From Prevotella sp. (GTDB lineage Bacteria; Bacteroidota; Bacteroidia; Bacteroidales; Bacteroidaceae), in NCBI GenBank assembly GCA_022769825.1, contig JALEJI010000075.1, positions 1-64,000 on the forward strand: 64,000 nucleotides of DNA, written 5' to 3'. The first letter of the stretch is position 1; each line of letters starts with the position of its first letter. Below, piece after piece: positions 8,934 to 16,490 of the stretch. Position numbers and translations under genes: made by a program. Below the pieces are notes generated by a model. It was given only the letters and a program-made list of their open reading frames with translations. It was not told where the DNA came from and ran no database searches.

Positions 8934-9316
8934 ATAATATTTTACAAATGGTCGTCTGAGAATCGTTTTTTTTCAACCAAGCCGTCGCTTGCGTGGAAAT
9001 GACGCGATTATGAGCCATTTTGATAAATGATTGATTACTAAGCAATTACATTTTTAGCGGTTTTTCAGCATCACAAAATCGCTAAAATCGCGTTGCCGTT
9101 ACACTGTAATCGCGTTGCCGTTACACTGTAATCGCGATGCCGTTACACTGTAATCGCGATGCCGTTACGGTGCAATCGCGATGCCGTTACGGTGTAACGG
9201 CAATGGTTTTTGGCAAAAAAGCCGCCGACGGCGCTGCAAAGGGGCACCTCGAAGCCATTTTTCCGCTCTATTTGACCCTGTTTCCAAGTGTTAAATTTTG
9301 GCAATAATATTTTACA
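8934..9316 (+). repeat. Dispersed intergenic repeat element, copy A (five 22-bp tandem units)
   Basis: A 383-bp non-coding element bounded by direct repeats ATAATATTTTACA (8934-8946 and 9304-9316). Order of parts: a conserved left end with GTCGTCTGAGAATCG and a T-run; a degenerate inverted repeat; a variable spacer; the tandem array 9087-9196; a GCCGCCGACGGCG-type hairpin; and a conserved right end from TTTTTCCGCTCTA through CCAAGTGTTAAATTTTGG. The same parts in the same order occur at 37786-38169 (inverted) and 61691-62085. It fills most of the divergent gap between the PfkB kinase and M16 peptidase genes. No protein-coding signal was found; no transposase is linked. The family assignment rests on direct alignment of the three copies. 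Confidence 0.93.
9087..9196 (+). repeat. 22-bp tandem array of copy A, 5 units
   Basis: Units start at 9087, 9109, 9131, 9153 and 9175. Each is ATCGCG + two variable bases (TT or AT here) + GCCGTTAC + a six-base tail (ACTGTA, GGTGCA or GGTGTA). Units with AT contain the palindrome ATCGCGAT; units ending GG contain the dyad CCGTTACGG. There are no spacers between units. Confidence 0.97.
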
Positions 9317-9432
9317 TTTCCACCTGGCCGCGTGCATTTATCCCATGCCGCGCTTCATGCAGGGTCATGCCATGTTTCTTGTCTTCGAGGAGTTTTAGAG
9401 GACGTCAATAATCGAATGTCAAAATAAATGCC

Positions 9433-9440
9433 TACCTTTG
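9433..9440 (+). promoter_or_regulatory. -7 promoter motif of the M16 peptidase gene
   Basis: TACCTTTG lies 75 bases before the ATG at 9515. Because it overlaps the first codons of the longer reading frame starting at 9428, it also argues that the real start is 9515. Confidence 0.7.
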
Positions 9441-9514
9441 CCCTAACGCCGGGCAAGGCATCGTGCCGATGCCGAACCGGCGTTTTTGAAAAGACATTGT
9501 TTATAAAAAAAGAC

Positions 9515-10747
9515 ATGAGAACAGACAATTGCGTCACGATGGCCATGCCATGTGGCCTGCGCGCCATCCACATGCCCTCCAGCTCGCCCGTGGTCTACCT
9601 GGGCTACCAGATAGCGGCAGGCTCGCGCGACGAGCGGGAAAACGAGGAGGGCCTCGCCCACTTCTGCGAGCACATGACCTTCAAGGGCACTGAGCGACGG
9701 AGCGCGTGGAACATCCTCAACTGCCTTGAGGCGGTGGGCGGAAGCCTGAACGCCTACACCACGAAAGAATGTACGGTGTTCTACGCAGCCGTGCCGGAGC
9801 ACTGCACACGGCGCGCCGTCGACCTGCTCACCGACATAGTGTTCCACTCGACATACCCGCAGAAGGAGATTGACAAGGAGGTAGAGGTGATATGCGACGA
9901 GATAGAGAGCTACAACGACTCACCGGCAGACCTCATCTACGACGACTTCGAGAACATAGTGTTCCACGGTCACCCCTTGGGCCACAACATCCTCGGCACC
10001 ACGGAGCGCGTGCGCTCGTTCACCACCGCCGACGCGCTGCGGTTCACCAGCCGGCTCTACACGCCCAGCAACGCCGTCTTCTTCATGTATGGCGGCAAGA
10101 AGTTGCCGACCATCCCCATCGGCTCTGCCACGCTTGCAGAGCCACGCTTGCAGAAAACCGCCATTTCATCGGCACCGCTTTTCAGCGCCGCCGGCGAGAC
10201 CACGCGCGACAAGGGCACCCACCAGGCCCACGTGATGCTCGGCAGCCCTTCCTATGGCGCTTCCGACGAGCTGCTGCGTGAGCGCATGAGCCTGTACCTG
10301 CTCAACAACATCATCGGGGGCAGGGGCATGAACTCAAGGCTCAACGTGACGCTGCGCGAGCACCGCGGACTCGTCTACACCGTGGAAAGCTCCATGACCA
10401 CTTATGGCGACACCGGACTGTGGTGCACCTATCTCGGATGCGACAAGGACGACGTGAGGCGCTGTCTTCGCCTCGTGAGGCGCGAGCTCGACAAGTTCAT
10501 GGACGAGCCACTGTCGGAGCGACGCCTCAACGCCGCGAAGAAACAACTTAGGGGGCAGCTTACGATAGACTGCGACAACCGCGAGAACTTCGCCCTCGAC
10601 CTCGGCAGCGTGTACCTCTTCCGCGACAAGGCGCGCGACGTGGAGAAGACATGCAAGGAGATTGACGCCGTGACAGCCGAGGACATACAACGCGTGGCAC
10701 GACACATCTTCGAGCCAAGCAAGATGACCACACTCATATACAAATAA
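9515..10747 (+). CDS. M16-family zinc metallopeptidase (pitrilysin-like)
   Basis: A 410-residue single-chain M16 protein. The inverted zinc motif HFCEH is at residues 49-53, with the downstream EVEVICDEI helix supplying the third zinc ligand, so it should be catalytically competent. The C-terminal half-domain carries GGRGMNSRLNVTLREHRGLVYTVES, the usual substrate-binding block. There is no signal peptide from this start, so a cytoplasmic location is likely. The frame is open back to an ATG at 9428, but that start overlaps the promoter motif and adds an unrelated Cys/Arg-rich stretch, so 9515 is preferred. The methyltransferase gene begins three bases after its stop, indicating an operon. Substrates are likely peptides. 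Confidence 0.9.
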   Translation: MRTDNCVTMAMPCGLRAIHMPSSSPVVYLGYQIAAGSRDERENEEGLAHFCEHMTFKGTERRSAWNILNCLEAVGGSLNAYTTKECTVFYAAVPEHCTRRAVDLLTDIVFHSTYPQKEIDKEVEVICDEIESYNDSPADLIYDDFENIVFHGHPLGHNILGTTERVRSFTTADALRFTSRLYTPSNAVFFMYGGKKLPTIPIGSATLAEPRLQKTAISSAPLFSAAGETTRDKGTHQAHVMLGSPSYGASDELLRERMSLYLLNNIIGGRGMNSRLNVTLREHRGLVYTVESSMTTYGDTGLWCTYLGCDKDDVRRCLRLVRRELDKFMDEPLSERRLNAAKKQLRGQLTIDCDNRENFALDLGSVYLFRDKARDVEKTCKEIDAVTAEDIQRVARHIFEPSKMTTLIYK

Positions 10748-10750
10748 ACG

Positions 10751-12016
10751 ATGAGAATCACCGATGAAACCGCCGATTTCATACGCCTCCACCGCCTCGA
10801 CGACGTGAGGGCTCTCGCCTTGAAGGGCGATGGCAACGGCAAGGTGGACCTCGCCTTCGCCCTCAACCAGATACAGGGCTGGCAGACGGCAAGGCGGAAG
10901 TTGCCCTCATGGGCGGCGGCAGACGGCATGGTGTATCCCCCACACCTCAACATGGAGCAATGCTCAAGCGAGGCCACGGCAAGATACAAGAGCCACTGCC
11001 TGGCCTCGGGCCGCGACCTCTCCCAAGCCACGCTCGTGGACCTGACGGGCGGTTTCGGAGTAGACTTCTCCATCATGTCACGCCCGTTTGCCAAAGCCAT
11101 ATACGTGGAGCGAAACGCGGATCTCGCGGAAGTGGCGCGCCACAACTTCGGCATTCTCGGACTGGGGAACGTAGAGGCAGTGTGCGCCGACGCCACGGAG
11201 TTTCTCGCCACGCTCCCACGGAAGAGCGGCGAGGGGCCACAGACCGTGGTGTTTCTCGACCCAGCGCGGAGAGACGGCAACGGCAAGAAGGTGTTCAGGA
11301 TAGAGGATTGCAGTCCGGACATCATCGGCCTGCGCGACGAGCTGCTCAGCCGTGCCGACGTGATAATGATAAAGTTCTCGCCAATGCTCGACTGGCACAT
11401 GGCGTTGAGCCAGCTCGGCCATGACCTGCCGGCATGGGCAGGCGACATCGAGCAAGAGGTGCACGTGGTGTCCACGAGAAACGAGTGCAAGGAGCTGCTG
11501 ATAGTGATGAGCCGGGCGCAAGGCGAAAAGAGACCTACGAGAATAGTCTGCCACAACGACGGCCAACGGTTCGAGACAGCCGACACCCATTCCAAGCCGA
11601 CCCTTTGGCAGGGCGACCCGGAAGACGCCAAGGGCATGTGCCTCTTCGTGCCAAACGCCTCGATAATGAAAGCCGGGGTGTTTGGCGAGCTGTCGCGCGA
11701 ATACGGCATCGACATGCTCGACCGCGACTCACATCTCTTTATAAGCGGGCAAGACAGGCCCGACTTCCCTGGCCGCCGATTCGAGATAGACCACGCCTGC
11801 ACCATGAACAAGAAAGACCTGCGAAAGGCGCTGGAGGGCATAAGCCAAGCCAACGTGTCGGCACGCAACTTCCCTGTCGGCGCCGACGCCCTGAGAAAGC
11901 GGCTGCGCCTGAAAGACGGGGGCGACACCTACCTCTTCGCCACGACAGTGGGCAAGAAACACATCGTGCTGGTGTGTCATGCCATGATGACACAATGCCA
12001 CACTGACAAGAATTGA
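10751..12016 (+). CDS. Class I SAM-dependent methyltransferase with THUMP-like C-terminal domain
   Basis: A 421-residue protein. A Rossmann-type SAM site is visible: motif I VDLTGGFGVDFSIM near residue 100, motif II acidic residue in AIYVERNADL, and the catalytic-region motif FLDPARRDGNGKKVFRIEDCSPD, followed by MIKFSPMLDW. The C-terminal 80 or so residues match the THUMP-like domain that accompanies this family in Bacteroidetes. By analogy with THUMP proteins it probably methylates structured RNA, but the substrate is not known to me. It is translationally linked to the M16 peptidase gene (gap of three bases). Confidence 0.8.
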   Translation: MRITDETADFIRLHRLDDVRALALKGDGNGKVDLAFALNQIQGWQTARRKLPSWAAADGMVYPPHLNMEQCSSEATARYKSHCLASGRDLSQATLVDLTGGFGVDFSIMSRPFAKAIYVERNADLAEVARHNFGILGLGNVEAVCADATEFLATLPRKSGEGPQTVVFLDPARRDGNGKKVFRIEDCSPDIIGLRDELLSRADVIMIKFSPMLDWHMALSQLGHDLPAWAGDIEQEVHVVSTRNECKELLIVMSRAQGEKRPTRIVCHNDGQRFETADTHSKPTLWQGDPEDAKGMCLFVPNASIMKAGVFGELSREYGIDMLDRDSHLFISGQDRPDFPGRRFEIDHACTMNKKDLRKALEGISQANVSARNFPVGADALRKRLRLKDGGDTYLFATTVGKKHIVLVCHAMMTQCHTDKN

Positions 12017-12045
12017 CCATTGTCAAGCCAATTGACAGTCGTCAA
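12013..12045. promoter_or_regulatory. Two tandem TTGAC-N4-GTCAA palindromes
   Basis: TTGACCATTGTCAA (12013-12026) and TTGACAGTCGTCAA (12032-12045) are two 14-bp dyads with 19-bp centre spacing, beginning at the stop codon of the methyltransferase gene. They resemble paired operators but lie about 60 bases upstream of the next promoter, with a weak hairpin between. Function is unproven. Confidence 0.4.
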
Positions 12046-12053
12046 GAAAGAGC

Positions 12054-12081
12054 CCTGTCGGGCCAGATTTTCCCCGACAGG
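12054..12081 (+). terminator. Weak hairpin after the M16/methyltransferase operon
   Basis: A nine-base-pair stem CCTGTCGGG / CCCGACAGG, 37 bases after the methyltransferase stop, followed by CTTTG rather than a proper T-run. Plausible terminator. Confidence 0.45.
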
Positions 12082-12105
12082 CTTTGCCACAAGCCATAAA
12101 GGCAT

Positions 12106-12113
12106 TACCTTTG
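12106..12113 (+). promoter_or_regulatory. -7 promoter motif of the small membrane protein gene
   Basis: TACCTTTG, 50 bases before the ATG at 12163. TTGCC at 12084 sits at about the right distance for a -33 element. Confidence 0.7.
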
Positions 12114-12162
12114 CAGTGCAATTAGAGGATAACAAATAATAAATTAAGAAAGGATAACAAAA

Positions 12163-12255
12163 ATGACAGTTAGTACTTTTATCGCAACAGTAGCATTGAT
12201 GTTCGGTCTTATCGCTTTCGTTGGAGTTCACACCGACAGGAGCGCAAGAGCTTAA
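12163..12255 (+). CDS. 30-residue single-pass membrane miniprotein, unknown function
   Basis: A short frame beginning MTVSTFIATVALMFGL and ending HTDRSARA. About 18 residues form one hydrophobic helix, followed by a short charged tail, so it should be a small integral inner-membrane protein. Three things support a real gene: a TACCTTTG promoter 50 bases upstream, an AGAAAGGA ribosome-binding site about 7 bases before the ATG, and a strong intrinsic terminator at 12320 that closes a one-gene transcript. I do not recognise the family and find no sequence hint of its job. An alternative is that the transcript acts as a regulatory RNA. Confidence 0.6.
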   Translation: MTVSTFIATVALMFGLIAFVGVHTDRSARA

Positions 12256-12319
12256 AAGACACCGAGAGAGGAAGGAGGAAAACAAATAAGAGTTAGCATA
12301 GAAATAAGAATATCAGAAG

Positions 12320-12353
12320 GCCGCAAGTGGATATTTCCGCTTGCGGCTTTTTT
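12320..12353 (+). terminator. Intrinsic terminator of the miniprotein gene
   Basis: An 11-bp stem (12320-12330 with 12337-12347, core GCCGCAAG/CTTGCGGC) with loop ATATTT, followed directly by six T residues. Confidence 0.88.
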
Positions 12354-12378
12354 ATTGGGCTTTGTCGGTTTTTCTTAG

Positions 12379-12386
12379 TATCTTTG
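12379..12386 (+). promoter_or_regulatory. -7 promoter motif of the VapE gene
   Basis: TATCTTTG, 46 bases before the ATG at 12433; TTGGG at 12356 is a possible -33 element. Confidence 0.65.
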
Positions 12387-12432
12387 CATAAGATAAGCTG
12401 CACCTCAGCATAATACAAAAAGAGAAAGCAAG

Positions 12433-13650
12433 ATGACTGATGCCATAACATATTTGGAAAGCTCGCACAAGCTTCGCCGCAACGTGCTGACGGGCGAGCT
12501 GCTCTACGCCGATGCCGACGGATGGCACAAGCTCTCGAAAGAGGGACGCAACACCATCATCCTGAACGCCCTGCGCGACGGCGTGAGCCTGGAGGAAGAG
12601 ACCCTGGACCGCTTTGTCGGCTCCACGCTCGTGGAACAATGGAACCCGGCAAGGCAATGGCTTGACGAACTGCCCGAATGGGACGGCGAGGACTACGTGC
12701 TCGAACTGTCACAACGCGTCATAACGTCGAACCCCGATTGGGCGGAGCGTTTCCACAAATGGATGCTGCAGACCGTGGCGCGGTGGATGGACATGGAGGT
12801 GCCACACAGGGACGCCATAGTGCCGGTGATAGTGGGACAATGGGGCTACGGCAAGACTTCTTTCTGCTATCAGCTCCTGCCGCCGCCGCTAAGGCTATAT
12901 TATACCGACAAGATAAAGCTCAGCAACTCGGCTGAGGTCTACGAGCTCCTGACCACGAACCTGCTGGTCAACATCGACGAGTTTTACCAAGAGAGCACGC
13001 TGCAAGAGCCGCTCGTGAGATACATCTTCTCACGCTCCACGCCCGTGTTTCGCCGACCCTACGGCACCACCGAGGAGCCGCGCAGGAAATACGCCGGCTT
13101 CATAGCCACGACGGGAAACCTGCACCCCATGACCGACGCCGCCGGAGCCGCGCACCTCTTCTGCGTGGAGGCGGGACGGAAGATAGACCTCTCGCCCATC
13201 CCCTACGAGCAACTCTACGCGCAGCTCAAGGAAGAACTGGAGAGCGGCATGGACTATCTGCTCGACGACGACGAGCGAGAGCGCATGGCCGGGCAGAACT
13301 CGCCATTCGAGGAGGCCGACAACCTGGTGAAGATGGTGCGCCTGCTATACGCCAACCCGCCAAAGGGACAGAAGGCGAAAGCCGTGTACATAGACACCAT
13401 AATAGACAGGCTGATGCAGGAATACCCCTATTGGACCCCTGGCGACCACGTGAACCAGGACGTGGGCTTCGCCCTGCAAGAGGCAGGATTCACGCGAAGC
13501 CGGATACACGGGCGCTCGTGCTACCGCATAGTGCCACGCGACCCGCGACGCCTCGACTTCAACGACGACAGCACGGAAGAGAAGAAGAAAGACGACTTCG
13601 CCGACAACCCTCTGGCACAAGCATTGCTGGCCGGACTGGGGAAAAGGTAG
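12433..13650 (+). CDS. VapE/VirE-family P-loop ATPase (primase-helicase-like), stand-alone
   Basis: A 405-residue protein of the virulence-associated E family. The Walker A is GQWGYGKTS with Lys141; a Walker-B-like NLLVNIDEF follows near residue 178, and FRRPYGTTEEPRRKYAGFIATTG carries the sensor and arginine region. The family is usually the helicase half of replication proteins on phages, plasmids and integrative elements. Here there is no primase domain, integrase or other mobile gene nearby, and base composition matches the chromosome. It has its own promoter, and mutS starts 46 bases after its stop, so mutS may be co-transcribed. Role unknown; either a fixed remnant of an element or a resident DNA-metabolism ATPase. 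Confidence 0.75.
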   Translation: MTDAITYLESSHKLRRNVLTGELLYADADGWHKLSKEGRNTIILNALRDGVSLEEETLDRFVGSTLVEQWNPARQWLDELPEWDGEDYVLELSQRVITSNPDWAERFHKWMLQTVARWMDMEVPHRDAIVPVIVGQWGYGKTSFCYQLLPPPLRLYYTDKIKLSNSAEVYELLTTNLLVNIDEFYQESTLQEPLVRYIFSRSTPVFRRPYGTTEEPRRKYAGFIATTGNLHPMTDAAGAAHLFCVEAGRKIDLSPIPYEQLYAQLKEELESGMDYLLDDDERERMAGQNSPFEEADNLVKMVRLLYANPPKGQKAKAVYIDTIIDRLMQEYPYWTPGDHVNQDVGFALQEAGFTRSRIHGRSCYRIVPRDPRRLDFNDDSTEEKKKDDFADNPLAQALLAGLGKR

Positions 13651-13696
13651 GGCGAACATATAACGACGAACAACAAAGAACAGACAAGGATACAGA

Positions 13697-16363
13697 ATGA
13701 AAAGTTCAGATAAATCTCTCACGCCAATGATGCGGCAGTTCTTCTCCATGAAGTCGAAGCACCCTGACGCGTTGCTGCTTTTCCGCTGCGGCGACTTCTA
13801 TGAGACCTACTGCGAGGATGCCGTGGAAGCGTCGAAGATACTTGGCCTGACGCTGACCAAACGCAACAACGGCGCGTCGGCGGGAGCGGAGATGGCGGGA
13901 TTCCCGCACCACGCACTCGACACTTACCTGCCCAAGCTTATCAGGGCGGGAAAGCGCGTGGCGATATGCGACCAACTGGAAGACCCGAAGAAGAAACGGG
14001 CCATGATAAAGGGCAAGAAGGGGCTCACGGAAATGGACAAGATGGTGAAGCGCGGCATTACGGAACTCGTCACGCCGGGCATAGCCATGAGCGACAACGT
14101 GCTCAACTACAAGGAGAACAACTTTCTCGCGGCAGTGCACTTCGGCAAGGCGGCATGCGGCATCAGCTTCCTCGACATTTCCACCGGAGAGTTCCTCACC
14201 GGGCAAGGCACTTACGACTACGTGGAGAAGCTCATTGGCAACTTCTCGCCAAAGGAGGTGCTCTACGACAAGACACGGCGCAAGGACTTCGAGAAGTATT
14301 TCGGCAACAAGCTGACCATATTCGAGCTCGACGACTGGGTGTTCACCGAGCAAAACGCGCGGCAGAAGCTCTTGAAGCACTTCGGCACGAAATCGCTGAA
14401 AGGATTCGGAGTGGAGCATCTCAAGGACGGCATAGTAGCCTCGGGCGCGATAATGCAATACCTGGAGCTGACGCAGCACACCAACATAAACCACATCACC
14501 TCGCTGAAACGCATAGAGGAAGACAAATACGTGAGGCTGGACAAGTTCACCATTCGCTCGCTGGAGCTTCTGCAACCCATGCAGGAAGACGGCAAGTCGC
14601 TGCTCAACGTCATAGACCGAACCATAACGCCGATGGGCGGGAGAATGCTGCGAAGGTGGGTAGTGTTCCCGCTGAAAGACGTGAGGCACATCAACGACCG
14701 CCTCAACGTGGTGGAATATTTCTTCAAGGCACCAAACTTCAGGCAGATAATCGACGAGCAACTGCACAGGGTCGGCGACTTGGAACGCATAATATCAAAG
14801 GTGGCCGTGGGCAGGGTGACGCCACGCGAGGTGGTGCAGCTGAAGACGGCATTGCAGGCCATACAACCCATAAAGTCGGCTTGCCTCTACGCCAACAACG
14901 ACAGCCTGAAACGCCTCGGCGAGCAGATGAACCTCTGCGAGAGCCTGCGCGACAGGATAGAGAAGGAGATACAGCCCGACCCGCCACAGCTCGTGTCGAA
15001 AGGCGACGTGATTGCCGAGGGATACAGCCAGCAACTCGACGAGCTGAGGCACATCTCGCGCGGTGGAAAGGACTACCTGTTGGAGATACAGCAGCGTGAG
15101 GCCGAGACGACAGGCATCGCCTCGCTGAAGGTGGGCTACAACAACGTGTTCGGCTATTACCTTGAGGTGCGCAACACGTTCAAGGACCGCGTGCCGGCCG
15201 ACTGGATAAGGAAGCAGACCCTGGCACAGGCAGAGAGATACATCACGCCAGAGCTGAAACAATATGAGGAGAAGATACTTGGCGCCGACGAGAAGATTCT
15301 GGAACTTGAGTCGCAACTGTTCTCGGAGCTGATTGTAGACATGCAGGAGTTCATACCGCAAATACAAATCAACGCCAACATCCTCGCCCACATCGACACC
15401 CTGCTCTCGTTTGCGAAGGTGTCGGAAGACAACGCCTACGTGAGGCCAGTGGTCGACGACACCACCGTGCTCGACATTCACCAAGGCCGCCACGCCGTGA
15501 TAGAGACGCAGATGCCGCTCGGAGAGCGCTACGTGCCCAACGACGTGTACCTTGACACGGAGAAACAACAGGTAATGATGATTACCGGCCCTAACATGGC
15601 AGGAAAGTCGGCGCTGCTGCGCCAGACCGCCATCATCGTGCTGTTGGCGCAGATAGGCTGCTTCGTGCCGGCGGAGAGCGCGAGGGTGGGACTCGTGGAC
15701 AAGATATTCACGAGGGTCGGCGCGAGCGACAACCTCTCGCTTGGAGAATCAACGTTCATGGTGGAGATGACCGAGGCGGCCGACATACTGAACAACGTGT
15801 CGCCCCACTCGCTCGTGCTCTTCGACGAACTGGGCAGGGGCACGTCGACCTACGACGGCATTTCCATCGCCTGGGCGATAGTGGAATACCTGCACGAGCA
15901 CCGTGGCTCGCAAGCTCGCACGCTCTTCGCCACACACTATCACGAACTCAACGAGATGGAAAAACATTTCCAGCGTATAAAAAACTACAACGTGGCCGTG
16001 AAGGAGATAGACGGAAAGGTGATATTCCTTCGCAAGCTCACGCCTGGAGGGTCGGAACACTCGTTTGGCATCCACGTGGCCGAGATGGCAGGAATGCCGC
16101 GATCCATCGTGAACCGGGCCAACGACGTGCTGAAAGAACTGGAGGCTGACAACGCGGAAGTGGGCAACGCGGGCAAGGCAAAAGTGGAAAACATCGGAAA
16201 AGACAGAGATGGCGTACAGCTCAACATCTTCCAGCTCGACGACCCCGTGCTGAAACAGGTGCGCGACGAGATACTTGAACTTGACATCAACAACCTCACG
16301 CCGGTGGACGCGCTAAACAAGCTCAACGAGATAAAGAAAATAGTGACGGGAAAGTCGTGCTGA
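13697..16363 (+). CDS. mutS: DNA mismatch repair protein MutS
   Basis: An 888-residue MutS of normal length. The mismatch-binding Phe-x-Glu is in [11 protein letters not shown] near residue 35. The connector, clamp ([25 protein letters not shown]) and ATPase domains follow. The ATPase carries [15 protein letters not shown] (Walker A), [11 protein letters not shown] (signature), [13 protein letters not shown] (Walker B) and ATHYHEL. It recognises mispairs and recruits MutL. A variable linker rich in Asn/Ala precedes the C-terminal dimerisation segment, as is usual. It lies 46 bases after the VapE gene without an obvious promoter of its own. Confidence 0.97.
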   Translation: MKSSDKSLTPMMRQFFSMKSKHPDALLLFRCGDFYETYCEDAVEASKILGLTLTKRNNGASAGAEMAGFPHHALDTYLPKLIRAGKRVAICDQLEDPKKKRAMIKGKKGLTEMDKMVKRGITELVTPGIAMSDNVLNYKENNFLAAVHFGKAACGISFLDISTGEFLTGQGTYDYVEKLIGNFSPKEVLYDKTRRKDFEKYFGNKLTIFELDDWVFTEQNARQKLLKHFGTKSLKGFGVEHLKDGIVASGAIMQYLELTQHTNINHITSLKRIEEDKYVRLDKFTIRSLELLQPMQEDGKSLLNVIDRTITPMGGRMLRRWVVFPLKDVRHINDRLNVVEYFFKAPNFRQIIDEQLHRVGDLERIISKVAVGRVTPREVVQLKTALQAIQPIKSACLYANNDSLKRLGEQMNLCESLRDRIEKEIQPDPPQLVSKGDVIAEGYSQQLDELRHISRGGKDYLLEIQQREAETTGIASLKVGYNNVFGYYLEVRNTFKDRVPADWIRKQTLAQAERYITPELKQYEEKILGADEKILELESQLFSELIVDMQEFIPQIQINANILAHIDTLLSFAKVSEDNAYVRPVVDDTTVLDIHQGRHAVIETQMPLGERYVPNDVYLDTEKQQVMMITGPNMAGKSALLRQTAIIVLLAQIGCFVPAESARVGLVDKIFTRVGASDNLSLGESTFMVEMTEAADILNNVSPHSLVLFDELGRGTSTYDGISIAWAIVEYLHEHRGSQARTLFATHYHELNEMEKHFQRIKNYNVAVKEIDGKVIFLRKLTPGGSEHSFGIHVAEMAGMPRSIVNRANDVLKELEADNAEVGNAGKAKVENIGKDRDGVQLNIFQLDDPVLKQVRDEILELDINNLTPVDALNKLNEIKKIVTGKSC

Positions 16364-16434
16364 AGCAGCACGCCCGTCACACGGCTGGCGCCATTGAAAA
16401 CAAGCACGTGCCAACACACCGTAAACAAGAAAAC

Positions 16435-16471
16435 AAAAATCCCTGTTGCCATCGCGACAACAGGGATTTTT
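16435..16471. terminator. Bidirectional terminator between mutS and secDF
   Basis: Perfect 14-bp arms AAAAATCCCTGTTG (16435-16448) and CAACAGGGATTTTT (16458-16471). The flanking A and T runs let it stop transcription from both convergent genes. Confidence 0.9.
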
Positions 16472-16490
16472 GTATATATAAATAATGTGT

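Noticed and set aside
9087..9196. CRISPR array
   Set aside because: The 22-bp units abut directly with no unique spacers, and no cas genes are in the window.
9428..9514. N-terminal extension of the M16 peptidase
   Set aside because: The upstream ATG overlaps the TACCTTTG promoter motif, and the added residues are Cys/Arg-rich and unlike the family.
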